Notes: a model not told the origin generated them from the sequence alone. 64,000 bases of DNA from Golubevia sp. BC0850 (GCA_012976225.1 JAAVVG010000001.1:310001-374000), one strand, 5' to 3'. Shown: positions 22,374-36,457, numbered from the stretch's first letter. Translations and numbers: made by a program.

Positions 22374-23012
22374 CCATTTTCTGGGAACTGATCCCGCAGC
22401 ATCTCGAGGTCGAGCTGACTCTAGTCCAGGCTTGAACCTGAACTGGCGTGGACTGACCCTGACGCCAACTTCGACTTTTTCTGGATCTCAGGCACCCCGG
22501 AGAATTCTAGATCATTCATTCATGGAATCCACCACTGGATATGAGTTCCGGTATCTGGGAATTAGCGCTCGAGGATCCTGACGACAAGAGGTGAGGCGGG
22601 AGGTGCGATTCCTTTCCGCTTGCAGCGAAGTCCCTACGAGGGTCTCAGGTCTTCTTCTCTCGAACCGATACCTCTGAAAAGGACTATTGAGAGCTTTGAT
22701 TGGTGCAAGTAACTGTTTTGATCCTTCTAAAAGCGAACCCACATGCGGAGAAATCGACCTGTCTGAATCAATCTCGTGTGTCAACAAACAAACCAAGAAT
22801 CGTACCTGAGCTTTTTTCCTATCATTTTAGGCTGAGCGCATCCAGACGCTCGGAAACTAGATGCAGATCAAAGGCCAAGTCGGGAGGGAAAGTGAGAGAA
22901 AGAGTTCTAGAACCATCTCAAAAGAGTCGCAGTCCCGAGCGAGCTGGTTTCAGTCCCTTGATAAACCGACCTGGTCTAGAGATGAAAAGGACCTTCCACT
23001 GGCTCTCCCAGG

Positions 23013-23019
23013 TATAAAA
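23013..23019 (+). promoter_or_regulatory. TATA box for GH16 gene
   Basis: TATAAAA about 110 bp upstream of the chosen start at 23131. It lies inside the upstream extension of the reading frame, which supports starting at 23131 and not at 22861. Confidence 0.6.
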
Positions 23020-23130
23020 GAGAGACCTTTTGTTTCATCTTCTTCGAACCATCCACATTTCCACTCACTCATCTCAACCCGACACCTAGACAGCTGCTCT
23101 CTCATCTCCCACCTCTACTCCTCCACAACA

Positions 23131-24907
23131 ATGGACTCCACTCAACCTGAAGTCGTCCAGGCCTCCAATCCTTTCGAGAGCTCAAGCTCTGCCTCGAATC
23201 ATTCTCAATCACCTTCAACTCACCCAGCAAGCGTACGAAGTCGAGCCTCTTACCCAGCCGGGACTCCAGTCGCTGAGCAGCCTTCTCCATTCAATAGCCA
23301 CAGCCGTCAAGAATCTTCTGCGTCTAGTCAATTCAACTTCAACAATCAACATCACATCAACGGGATCTCTACTCCAGGAGCTGGCTCGATGGCACCCAGT
23401 GGCTTCTCCTTCGCTTCTCATCTTCGACATCGCAAGGCCTTCGAATCGAGAGCTCTGGATCCTGATCAAACTCCAGAGAAGCCTTGGCTGCTCAACATCG
23501 ACAGAAAGAAATCAGATAGGAAAGCCTATTGGATCTTTGTCATCGCTATCATCATGGGGATTCTTGGCTTCTTGGGTATCGTCTATTCCGGCTACGCTTC
23601 GGTCCCCAAGAACAAGTATTGTTTGACGATGCAAGATGATTTCAATGGAGACTCAATCGACAAGAGCATCTGGTTCCATGAGCAAGAGACTGGTGGATTC
23701 GGGAATCATGAGTTCGAATGGACCACCGACTCTACCAACAACAGTTTTGTGAGTTAGCGACTGGGGACTGGACTCGAGCTGAAGATGTCGACGTCTTCTT
23801 ACTGACTTCTATCCCTCTCTCACCTTCAGGTCGAAGACGGAAAGCTTTACATCGTACCCACCCTGACTTCTGACGCTCTTGGAGAAGCCGCCATCATCGA
23901 TGGATACAATCTCAACCTAACTCAATCCAATCTTTGTACTGCTTCCAATCGAACCGATGCGAGCTGTGCTAAAGTGTCGAACTCGACCACTGGGGCCATC
24001 CTTCCACCTATCCAATCAGCAAGACTCATCACCAACTTCTCTAGAACCATCAAGTACGGAAGGGTCGAGGTCACTGCCAAGCTGCCAACAGGTGATTGGA
24101 TCTGGCCTGCTGTTTGGCTGATGCCAAAGGTGAGTTCCATTGCCTACTTTCTCTCCTCCTTTTGACTTTTCTCTCCAACTGATCCAGTATTCGTTTCCCT
24201 ACTCATCCATTCCAGGACTCCGTCTACGGGTCTTGGCCTCAGTCTGGAGAGATTGACATCGTAGAGAGTAAAGGGAACGTCGCCAAAGAGAGATCAGACG
24301 TCCTCACCAACGCTTTCCGTTCTTCCCTTCATTGGGGGACTGACACCAACCACGACCAGTACCCAAAAACGACCGATATCCGCAGACTCTACTCTGATTT
24401 CTACAACGAAGGCTTCCACACTTTTGGGATGGAATGGACTCCAGGTGAGTGACCGGAAAGAAAGAGAGGAGGGGCAGAGCTCGGTCCCTTTGCCATTTAC
24501 TGACTTCTCTTTTCTTCTTTCTCTACTATTCAGAGGGTATCTACACCTATGAAGGAAGTCCCGTCCACAAGGTGCTCTCAGTCAAGTTCGACGAACCATT
24601 CTGGACTCGAGGCGACTTCCCTTCATCGACAGCCAATGGAACTCAGATTGTAGACCCCTGGTCTGGAGCGACGGATAGAAGCGTTGCTCCTTTCGACGAA
24701 GAGTTCTATCTCATCTTGAACGTCGCTGTCGGAGGGACGAACGGATACTTCGAGGACGGAAAGAAGGACGACAAGCCCTGGTCGAACAATGGCCTCAACG
24801 CTGTCAGCGACTTTTGGAAGGCCAAGGATCAATGGTACCCTACTTGGGGATCTCCCAAAGACAGAGCCATGGTGGTGGATTCTGTTAAGATGTGGCAGCT
24901 TTGTTAG
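23131..24907 (+). CDS. Membrane-anchored GH16 beta-glucan hydrolase/transglycosylase
   Basis: Exons 23131-23748, 23830-24129, 24216-24444, 24534-24907 give 506 aa. Type II topology: a Ser-rich cytosolic part of about 125 residues, one signal-anchor helix (AYWIFVIAIIMGILGFLGIV), then a lumenal or cell-surface GH16 domain. The domain begins CLTMQDDFNGDSIDKSIW, has GRVEVTAKLPTGDWIWPAVW, and carries the catalytic ExDxxE in SGEIDIVESKGN (nucleophile and acid/base glutamates both present). C-terminal strands YLILNVAVGG and VKMWQL match beta-1,3-glucanase-like GH16 proteins. It probably cuts or rejoins wall beta-glucan. Several N-x-S/T sites follow the anchor. It is divergent from the GT2 gene, suggesting shared control in wall building. 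Family sure; exact substrate unknown. Confidence 0.9.
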
Positions 24908-25177
24908 AAGGTTCCGTCTCGCTGTCTCTAGTCTCCTTGTCTCACATCTCCTAAAAATTCCTTTTTCGCTTGCTTTCTCACAAGTCGCTTCATTCTCCTT
25001 CCAACATTGCAAATCATTCTTGTACTCTAGCTATAGATCCTCTCTCAATACTTATTTCCCTTCATCTCACCATGTTATCTTCTCCTGAAAGTTGCAAAAA
25101 GACATTAATTCTTCCTTCCTTCATCAAAAATTACAATGACCAGTACCTCCCTCTCGATTTTCAACCTTCGATTTTCC

Positions 25178-26653
25178 TTACGCTTGAGGAGGATGGATCT
25201 GAGCAGTCAAAGGTTGAGCATCAGCCATAGCACCACCTTGACCATCTTGAGTTCCACCTTGAGTAGCTTCCAATTTACTACTCAAACCTTGAGTCCTAAC
25301 GTCATAACCATAACCTCCACCTGGTGCGCCAGGGACATCTCCAGGTCCATCATAATGAAGCATGGCTGCATCGTAATTGTCGATGAATTCCCAACCGTTT
25401 TCTCTGACGTGGAAGAGGTTGATTGACTATAACATATCATCAAGATCAAAGTAGAGAGAAGGGATCAGTGTTTGAGGAGTGAAAGAAGGTAAAGAGGTAA
25501 AGAGATGGGAGAAACTCACGTTACCAGAATAAGCATCTCTGTGAGTAGCAGCGTAAATACTTCTTCTACCTAATTCTTGAGCTTCAGCATCTTCTAAATC
25601 CCATTTGTAACCTTGATCTAACACTCCATAGGCGAATGTGGAGCCTGATCCCACTGAGAAAACATCTCCTTTTAGACGAGTTCCGTCTGAGTCTACGTAG
25701 AAAAGAGCTGGTCCCTGTGGAGGAGAAAGCGGAGAGAAGGAGGGTGAAGGGTCAGCTTGAGAACTGTGCACCATGATTCACTCGTAACGTTTACAAGGCT
25801 TCTTGAGAGACATTTATGTTGATTGAGAGAATCAGAAGGACCGATCGGAGGAGCCGATGCTGATTAGAGATAGCAGCTGACTCCGTTCCAGAAGCTCCAA
25901 TTCGACGCAGACAACTCTTAGAATGTTCTCATTTGTAAGAGATTTTCAACTGTGTTCAATCCTCGCCACTCGATCTCCGACTGCAACCCTATCTTCAACT
26001 CCTCTCACCTTCCTCGTCATCAATCGATCACCACTTTGCTCTCATCTAAACTCACAGTTTTATCCCAACCACAAATCATAGTTCCCATACTAAGTCCCAT
26101 CCCTTTATAACCATAAACCAAATTGCTGAGATATTTACTTGCAGCAGCCACACTGATCCTTTCCTTATTTCTCAACTCATGTAACCTACACTGAATCCCA
26201 AGATAAGTTTCCCAATACTGACAATCAGCTGCACCACCAGCCATTGTACCTAAAAGATAAGGGTTGATTTCAATTACCTTTTTGACAGTTCCAGAAGCAA
26301 TGTAAGAACCTGCTGTAGCTCTTGAATCTACTGCTACAATGATTCCACCTTTGAATCTGAAGGCTAAAGTGGTGGTTCCATGTTGAAGTTTGATACGGGC
26401 TCCTGGGTTTGAAGAATCGACATCTGTATATTGAGAGAGAAATCTGGCGGGCTAAATTGGAAGAAAGAGGGGGGAAAGGCAGGAGTTTAACAGATTGTGA
26501 CGATGGGAGATTAGAGCCAAGTTAGTTGAGTTAACTCACATCTGAAGCTGGAAGATCGAATTGAGATGGTTGACCTGTAATGTGATCTCTCATCTGTGCA
26601 TCTAAATCTTCAAATCGAGGTGCACCCGAGAATTTGGAGACTATCGAATTCAT
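25178..26653 (-). CDS. PRE2: 20S proteasome subunit beta-5
   Basis: Chymotrypsin-like catalytic subunit of the 20S core. Exons (minus): 26653-26540, 26451-26056, 25714-25520, 25426-25178, giving 317 aa. The propeptide is 63 residues and is cut before Thr64 in [10 protein letters not shown]. Asp80 and Lys96 correspond to Asp17 and Lys33 of the mature enzyme, and [13 protein letters not shown] and [12 protein letters not shown] are standard family segments. After the usual end ([17 protein letters not shown]) there is an extra tail of about 60 Gly/Gln/Ala-rich residues. Intron 2 (341 nt) is far longer than introns 1 and 3 (88 and 93 nt). The start lies 114 bp from the start of the divergent pyridoxal kinase gene. 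Confidence 0.95.
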
Positions 26654-26767
26654 TTTGATGTGGGTGGGTGATGATGGTTTGGCTTGCTGAGAAGGAGCTT
26701 CGTGGGCTCAAAGTGATCTTCTTCGTTTCCTATTGCCTTTCCACTCCTATCTTTTTTGCAACTTTTA
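26654..26767. promoter_or_regulatory. Compact divergent promoter PRE2 / pyridoxal kinase
   Basis: Only 114 bp separate the two start codons, so both 5' UTRs and core promoters must fit in or overlap. No TATA box was seen; a CTTTTTTGC-type pyrimidine stretch lies near the plus-strand start. Confidence 0.6.
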
Positions 26768-28367
26768 ATGAGTTCAAACCGAGCAGAATCTGATAGATTG
26801 CTATCAGTTCAATCTCATGTAGTATCAGGCTTCGTAGGTGAGAAGAGAACATCACCTTCTTCCAGCTCTTCCATTTCTTCCACTCAGTTTTCTTATCTTT
26901 CCCTCTCTCTCTCTCTCTCTCCTCTTCTCCTCAGGCAATCGATCTGCTACCTTCCCATTACAGTTACTAGGATGGGATGTAGACGTCATCAACACAGTCC
27001 AATTCTCAAACCACACAGGCTATGGTAGATGGGGAGGAATTCGATTCGACGAAACGCAGATACAGGATCTTTTCGATGGTTTGAGAAAAAACGGTTTGGC
27101 TAGGTATAGCAAGATGCTTAGTGGTTAGTCTCGAGTACAATCTTGGAAGTCTTTTGTCGAATCAGAGAAGATGAGTCTCTGATTCTTGAGGTGTCGGCTT
27201 CTAAACCGCTATGACTTCTTTCTTCTTCCACCTTTTTTCCAGGTTACATGCCTTCTCCAGGAGTCGTCTCGTGCGTCAAAGAAGCTGTTTCTCAACTACG
27301 AGAAACAAATCCTGATTTGATCTATATGTTAGATCCCGTCATGGTGAGAAACATATATTTCTTTGTCTCTGTCCTTCGATTGGCCGAAAGTCTCGAATTT
27401 TTTTTGACCTTCTCAATTTGTTTTTTTCAACTGACTCAGGGAGATATTGGTAGAGGAATGTATGTCAATCCAGATGTTCTCCCAATCTATAGAAGTATGC
27501 TACCTTTAGCTTCAGTCATTTCTCCAAATCAATTCGAAGCTCAGTGAGTGATGAGTCTCCCAGAATTTTGTCTCCTTCTTTCGTCGGATCAAATTGTTGA
27601 TCGGGTCATCTCTTCTGTTCTTTTGCTCTTTCAGAGTTCTGGCAGAACAAGAAATCACATCTCTCTCAACCCTCCATCAAGTTCTCCAAACTCTCCACAC
27701 CAAACATGGAGCACCTCACATTTTAATCACTTCAGTTTCTCTACCTCCCTCAGATTTAGATTCTCTAGGAATTTCCACTCATTCTCCTTCTGGTCAACCC
27801 TTGATGTTATTAATAGGATCTTCATATCTCCCTGCCGCAACCGCTCAACTCCTGGGAGGATCAAAAGGTTCAGCTCCATCAACTCCTTCCCTAGAATCCA
27901 ATTTCACATCAGAATTAGGAGAAGAAGGCACCATAATAAAGCCTTGGTTTATTCAGTTCCCAGAAGTTGAAGGCTATTTCTCTGGAGTTGGAGATACTTT
28001 TGCAGCTTTAACGTTGGGAAGATTTGATCCCAAACTTGGAGAAAAGGATTTGATGGGAAGTCCAAGTCCTATTGCTAGAGCTACTGAATTGGCTATTGGA
28101 TCCTTACAGGGGATTTTGGCTAATACTACGAGGTACATCGAGGAGACTAGTCCAGTTCCTAGTAGGGAAGAAATCAAGGATCAGCTATTGAAAAATGGGG
28201 GAGGGAAACGGGAAGCGGAAATGAATCAAGATGAAATTGAGAAATTGGTACAAAGTCAATTGAAAGTTGAAATCATGAGGAGAAGAGAATTGAGAATGGT
28301 TCAAAGTAGAAAGGAAATTGAAAATCCGCAAGTCAGGTATAGAGCTAGGTGGTTGGAGAAAGTGTGA
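26768..28367 (+). CDS. BUD16: Pyridoxal kinase
   Basis: Phosphorylates vitamin B6 vitamers to make pyridoxal phosphate. Exons 26768-26837, 26935-27123, 27243-27343, 27440-27543, 27635-28367 give 398 aa. Family segments in order are VQSHVVSGFVGNRSATFPLQ (spliced), NTVQFSNHTGYGRW, YMLDPVMGD with the splice inside, VISPNQFEA, and the anion-hole/catalytic GVGDTFAAL near residue 300. The C-terminal 70 residues are charged and helical. A Ser/Pro-rich loop near residues 240-260 is longer than in yeast homologs. I start at MSSNRAES; an ATG four codons upstream (26756) is an alternative. Intron 1 contains a CT microsatellite. The symbol follows the yeast gene; a BUD17-type assignment cannot be excluded. 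Confidence 0.9.
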
Positions 28368-28556
28368 AAGACCTTCCATGATCTCATTCTCTCAATATTT
28401 TATTCATCTATTCAGAACACAAAACATTGTTGAAATTCTATCAAAAAAGAGTCTACATATATGGCAAACGTTTGAAACGGGTGAACGGATATATCCAGGA
28501 GAAACAACGAAGCCGAAATAGAAGGTGCAACGAATGGTTGGAATGGATCCCCACCC

Positions 28557-30635
28557 CTACTGAAGTTTCTCTTCCGCACTACTTCTCCCACTTTCCGGAG
28601 GAGAAGGTAAGCTTCCTCTAGGATCCTTCACGAAAGAATGAATGTTCGAGCCTGAAGGGGGTATAGAAGTGGCAGCCGGAGCTGATGAACCTGAAACCTT
28701 TCTCAACGGAATATTTGAGCTTATGGGAGAAGAGCTACTAAAATCTCTGAATCCAGATCCACCGGACGGGCTTAAATTCAACCCTAGATTTTGAGGTTGA
28801 GAGAACATAGGATGAATTGAAATATTTGAAGGATAAGATCTAGGAGGTGGAGGAGCTGAAGCTGAAGCTGGAGCTTGAGTTTGTGAATTTCCAAATTGGG
28901 AATTGGTATAAGTTCTAGGAGAATAGGATGTAGCTTGAGTCTGAGTTTGATTTGAATAAGCAATATTGAGGTCTAATTCTTCCATTTGATTCGGATTTGA
29001 GGTTGGTAAACTGAAAGAATTTTCTCTTTCATGTCTTCTGACGACTGCTTCATTGATAGCAACTTCTTTCTTAGTTTTAGAATCATTATAAAGATAAAGA
29101 CCGAAAAAAGTTAAAATGATACCTAACCATTGGAGATTTGAAACTGATTGTCCGAACCAAAGTATTGCGAAACAGATTACGAAAACTCTTTTGAAAAGAG
29201 AGGCTATTGAGTAGGTCACTGGAGATACTAAACCTAAGATGTCTGGTGAAAGAAAGGGTAGAATGGAGAGAGTTGATCAGATACCGGTCATTATGGTTTG
29301 AAGGGTGATAAACGAGTGTTGTCGATATTTAACTCACTGAAAGCCAAAATGTTCTGAGCGAAATGAACCAATCCATTTGCGAAAAGAAGACGTAGAACTA
29401 ACAAGCTTGAAGAATCATGATCTGGATCCGTTACATCTCTAAGAGGAGATAAGGTAGGATCTTTGTGAGATGAGAATAAAAGTGAAGATAAATCCGAGAA
29501 GATAAAGAGAGGTAATATGAGCTAGGCAAACACAAAAGGGAAAAGGGTCAAACAAGATCAGCAAGCAAGAAGATTCAAAAACAGCTCAGAACAACCATTG
29601 ATTAGATGAGACTTACTATAACAGAGCAACCACTACTATAAAAAAGCACGTTGATCTTATCCATTTTCCCATCTTCGTAAATCCCTCTCTTTCCTTTCCT
29701 TTCATCCCTTCCTTTCTCTTCGTTGGATGATAGTAGTTTCTTACTATAAATGTTCTGAGCTACGAAAATGGCGGTTGAACCTAAAGCAGCTAGGAAACCT
29801 AAAATATCATCTGCTGAGAAAGCCAAACCTGTACATGCCATCATGACTCCAAGAGTTAGAGGAACTAGAGATGAGTAGGTTCTAATTGAGTATTGAACTT
29901 TGAAGAACATTGTATAAGATAAGACTGTGAATAGAGGGGATAGGGCCTGGAGGAGATGAAGGGTTGACGGAAGGTTAGAAGAAGGAACAAACACGTGAAG
30001 CAAAAAGAAGATGGATAACCTTACCTTATACTCACCTTGATAGTGTGAACAGTGCTAACTGGAACTCTTGAAATAGCTAAACTAGATAAAACATGACCTG
30101 AAACAGCAAAAATAGCCAATTGACCAACTTGTTTGATTCTACTCCAAGTGGGTTTCACAAGTGTTGTTAATCGATGATCTCCCAGAATTTTTCTGGAAGC
30201 ACAGATCCAACAGTAAAAATTGACAAAGATGAATTGAACTAAAGTTAAAGTGATTGGATATGGGAAGATTGGAGGTAATTTGGTCGTAGGAGAACCATGG
30301 ATGGATTTTATCTTGGTTGAAGACATTAAGGCTTTTGATGAATTTGAAGATAAGGCAGAACACAAGTACCAGAAAAGACAACCTATTAAGAAGAGGATGG
30401 TGGATCTTTCTGGAATGATTGAAGAAAGTTCAAGCTTCGTTTCCATTGTTGGAGAGAAGGAGGCTTCTCTGTATTTACCTTTCCTTTCTCTGCTTGAAAT
30501 TGATGTTGATCCATTCAAAATGGAATTGAATTGAGTTGTTGCGAGTCGAGAGAAAGAATTGAAGGCATTTGAAGCAGCAGAAAGTGGATTGTTCGAAGAT
30601 GAACGAGCTGTAGAAGTAGAAGGAGAAGGAAGCAT
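28557..30635 (-). CDS. SLY41: SLY41-like triose-phosphate-translocator family transporter
   Basis: Polytopic drug/metabolite transporter of the TPT (SLC35E) class, probably in ER or Golgi membrane. Exons (minus): 30635-30036, 29946-29617, 29521-29338, 29242-28557, giving 599 aa. About ten hydrophobic helices are visible. Marks include FWYLCSALSSNSSKAL in helix 1, PYPITLTLVQF, VPVSTVHTIKALSPLFTVLSY across the first splice, FSADDILGFLAALGSTAIFVAQNIYSKK, and NILGLVSPVTYSIASLFKR with the final LQWLGIILTFFGLYLYND. Yeast SLY41 suppresses loss of the Rab YPT1, hinting at a link to ER-Golgi traffic. The C-terminal 150 residues are a Ser/Pro/Gln-rich cytosolic tail not seen in yeast. It is divergent from DDX41. 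Confidence 0.85.
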
Positions 30636-30832
30636 CCTAGCCTTAGGTTCTCTATCTCTACTTCCCTCTTTGGTGATTCAAATTGATTGATTGATTGATT
30701 TGCTTACTTGAAATCGATAATCGTGACCTGCACTGATAAAAGTCTATTGAGTTTATGGGATGTTGGAGTTGCTGGCAACCTTGAGCTTTGATAACGAATT
30801 GGCTGAGCTTACTGCTCTTACCCCAGCCAACC
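30636..30832. promoter_or_regulatory. Divergent promoter SLY41-like / DDX41
   Basis: 197 bp between the two starts. It includes an attg tetranucleotide run (about four units, near 30681-30700). No TATA box is evident. Confidence 0.5.
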
Positions 30833-33028
<2,196 letters not shown>

Positions 33029-33575
33029 GACTATCGAAGAGGTTTACTTCCATTCTTTCTCTTGTACTTTTATTGAACAATCTCAGTCAGGTCCTTTATC
33101 CTCCAATGTCGTGTGATGAGAGAGTGATACCCTCGTCCTCCTCGCCTGAAGCGCCATCACTTCTTTGCTTTTCCTTTGGAAGTTCTTTTCCTTTGGAAAC
33201 GTTGATTTCATTGTTCTTCTCTTCTGGCGATTCCCTTTGTGCCCCCTTGCATATCAGTGGTGAAGACTCCTGACTCACCCGCAAACTTTTCTTCCGAGCA
33301 ATTCTGACGTCCAGCTCTTTGGTTTCCGATGGAAGTACTGGCGAGATGCACTAATCGGCCGCCAGTCTTGATGCAATCAAGCAAACCTGCCAGATCTCCA
33401 GACCCCAGAATCTTTCTAGCCAAAAGTAATCGGACCGTGGAACTTAGCTTCGGATTCTTTGGCACGAGGGAGGTTCGAGGGAGGATGGGGAGCTGATATA
33501 AAAGAACCACCCCTCTCTCTTTCCTGTCATTTTCTCTCCCTCCCACTACTCTTCCTGCCTCTAAGGATCCTCAAA
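33029..33575. promoter_or_regulatory. Intergenic region, P450 promoter
   Basis: 547 bp between DDX41 and the P450 start. It holds a TATA box at 33497-33503 and a CT-rich leader. Overlapping minus-strand open frames are not supported. Confidence 0.5.
33497..33503 (+). promoter_or_regulatory. TATA box for P450 gene
   Basis: TATAAAA, about 75 bp before the start codon at 33576, followed by a pyrimidine-rich leader (ctctctctttcc). Confidence 0.6.
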
Positions 33576-35860
33576 ATGATTTCACAGCAACTCAACTTCT
33601 TTTCACCTCTCAATTTCAATCTGTCTTACCTTCATATAGGAGGACTGGCTCTGCTTTTAGTAATCTCCTCTCCATTCCTGCTCTTTGCCTGGCAATATCT
33701 CGACTTCCTACTTTTCAGTCCTCTTAGAACTTTACCACGTGCTAGTTCTAAGAATGCTAATCGAGACATAAGAGCCAGTGAACCAGTAGTGAATGAACTC
33801 AAGTGGTTGGAAGAGAACGATTCTAGTAAGTTTGTTTTGAAGAAGGCTGAAGGCAAGAGGCTCCAGCTTTAATAAGCATCAACTAACGTCCAACCCTTCT
33901 TTCTTCTCTCTACAGCTGTCATCACTTGGACCAATGATCTAGGGTGAGAAGCTGCAATCAGAACGTTCACCGCTTCCCTCTACTTTAACTTGTCCCTCGA
34001 CCCCGCCTTCACTACCTTATCTCATCTTTGCTGATTCATCTGCTCTCCTCTCACACCTCCATCTTGGAAACAGAATGCTAGACCTCTACGTTGCCGACCC
34101 GAAAGCTCTATCATGGATCCTAGGAAGCCAGGGGTACCGATACAGAGCCTCTCCTTCTAGTCGTAGACTAATTCAAAATCTACTTGGGGACGGAGTCATC
34201 TGGGCTCAAGGAGATGTCCACAAAAGGCAAAGGAAGGCTCTAGGTCCAGCGTTTCACCCAAACGTTCTTCGTGCTTTCGTTCCAATTTTCTTTCAGCACT
34301 CCAGAAAATTGTTGAAGCGTCTAGAGGAACTTGATGAGTCCTACACCAGATATCCAGCTGGAGAAGGCAAAGTCATCAACATTGAGAAGTACTTGGTGAG
34401 TTTTCCTGGCACGATTCGTCTCTAGAAATCGAAATCAGGGGGTCGTCAGGTCTGACCCTCTTTTCATCAACTCTGTCCTCCCCAGACACGTACGACACTA
34501 GACGTCATCGGAGCAGCAGGTTTCGGATATGACTACAAGGCTTTGGATTCTGGAGATAGCACGGGTAGTAAGCTCTCTGAAGCTATTGCGGCAACAGTCA
34601 AGTCATTCAGACCAACTAATTGGTTTGAAACGATCCTTACCTCTGTTTCGGTTCAACAATTGTTACCTTTCTTAGGTGATCATCCAATAGTCAAGCGTAA
34701 TAGAAAGATCACAAGAAGTCGTAAGGTGACAGAAGACGTTGCGAAAGAGATCCTCGCTGCCAAGCTTGAAAAGATCAAGAAGGAGCAGGCTGCAGATGGG
34801 AACTCCAAGCTCAATAAAGACAGCGAAGCTTTGGGAGGTGAGCAATCAGCTTCATTAAGCCCTTGATTGTCGAAGATGTCTTTCTGACTCCTTGACTCTT
34901 CTTCTGCAGGCTCCGACGTGATCGATTTCATCCTGCGCGCAACTCTCGCCAGCGATCTTAAAGCAAACGAGAAGCTTTTCTTCAAAGAAATTCTACCTCA
35001 ACTAGCCTCTCTCACCTTCGCTGGATCGGATACCACTTCAACTCTCTTGCAATCCTGTTTGGTTCATTTGGGAAGAAGACCAGATATCCAAGATCGTCTC
35101 CAAGTTGAGCTCGATGACTTCTTCTCCTCTCTCCCAGAAGATACTGACCCCGACTGGGATCAAATCAATGCACTACCTTTCTTGAGCTCTGTCATCTCTG
35201 AAGTCTTGAGATTCTCTCCTCCAGTTCCTGGTCTCCAAAGAAATCCAATGAATGACGACATTATTCCTCTCTCGCGTCCCATCAAGTGTACTGACGGAAA
35301 GATGATTAGTCACATCAAAGTCAAGAAGGGAACGAACATTCTTTTAGGAACTGGAGCTAATGCTAGATTGAAAGAAATTTGGGGAGAGGTGAGTCATGTA
35401 TTCATTTGGGGTTCCTCATCCCCGTTCCTGACTTCTGACCTCGAACACCTCCCTTTTTTCCCTCTCTTCTCCAGGACGCTGATCAATTCAATCCTGATCG
35501 CTGGCTCAACCTCCCACAATCACATCGCGACGCTCAAATGCCTTCACCACATTCCCAATTCGGATTTGGAGCCGGTCCTAAGGTCTGTCTTGGAGCTCGA
35601 TTCGCAACGTGAGTTTTGAGAGATGGATGCGTCTTGGTTTGGTCAACTCTGGTTCTGACTCTCTTTCTCTCCCCTCTCGATTCTGATGAAATAGCACTGA
35701 AGCTAAGTGTATCGCAGCTACCTTACTTCGCAAGTACAGAGTAGAGCACGTTGAGGAGATTACCTGGAGACAATTCTTGGTCAACAGGACTTGTATCAAG
35801 GGACGCGAGTCAGAAGGACCACAACTCCCCATGAGGATGATAAAAAGAGTTCGCGTTTGA
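33576..35860 (+). CDS. Cytochrome P450 monooxygenase
   Basis: Exons 33576-33825, 33916-33943, 34074-34395, 34486-34837, 34910-35388, 35475-35608, 35695-35860 give 576 aa with all phases matching; exon 2 is only 28 nt. An N-terminal anchor helix (LHIGGLALLLVISSPFLLF) places it in the ER membrane. Visible P450 marks are the C helix WAQGDVHKRQRKALGPAF, the I-helix oxygen-binding FAGSDTTS, K-helix ExxR in SEVLRFSP, the PERF-like FNPDRW, and the heme loop FGFGAGPKVCLGARFA with Cys515 as ligand. A Lys replaces the usual Arg in the loop. It resembles fatty-acid or xenobiotic P450s of basidiomycetes; substrate and CYP family cannot be told. There is no neighbouring biosynthetic cluster. Confidence 0.93.
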
Positions 35861-36457
35861 TTTCTGAAGTGTTCGGAGGAGAAAAAGGGTCCAGCGTTTT
35901 ATTTCGGTGACCAGTCTTCAGAATTTCATCTCATCTTCTTTATTTATCTGTTAAATAGTTCTATTTCATGGAAGCTTCTCGGTGATGGAAAGCTGAATGG
36001 ATCTCATCATCTTTGCATCTTCGCTTCCCTCTGGTTCTTTTGCTTTTGCCTACTTATACGAATTACTCAGATACCCTTCATTCTCATTAACATCTCGGCT
36101 CCACCGACTTCGTCTTCCGAGACTGAGGCTCAAGGGGCGACTGAAACTCGATCTTTTGAGGATGTCATGCACTTCGAGATGGCTTGGAAATGCTTTATCG
36201 GAGCTCATCCGTTTGCTCAGCTGTCATGTTCATTCTGGAAAGCTGGAGATTGACGGCGTCTCGAAGATCATTTGATGAGATCGAAGCAACTTGCTGAAAT
36301 CTACTGAAAGCGATTCAGGAGGCAGATCCTTCTTTTTCCTTAGCAGTCCGTACAGCAGAGGAGAATAGATACTTTCTTGAATAGAGTACAATTGCAGCTG
36401 TAATCACAAGCACAAATCTGATAGAAAAGCAACGGAATTGGATAGAAAAACATTGAC
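35861..36457. other. Convergent intergenic region
   Basis: 597 bp between two convergent 3' ends. A 92-codon open frame at 35997-36275 (+) is Leu/Arg-rich with no recognisable domain and is probably chance. Otherwise only 3' UTRs are expected. Confidence 0.4.

Larger units (their letters stand above)
22235..23130. promoter_or_regulatory. Divergent promoter region of GT2 and GH16 genes
   Basis: 896 bp between two start codons pointing apart. It contains an AG dinucleotide run at 22268-22289 in the presumed GT2 leader and a TATA-like element for each gene. No coding content is accepted. Confidence 0.6.

Noticed and set aside
22861-23130. Extended N terminus of the GH16 open frame from 22861
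   Set aside because: It would include the TATA box at 23013 and leader DNA; the start at 23131 has a good ccacaacaatgg context and gives a normal type II protein.
35997-36275. 92-codon plus-strand open frame between P450 and the gamma-tubulin complex gene
   Set aside because: It lies in a convergent 3' region, is Leu/Arg-rich, has no motif and no promoter.
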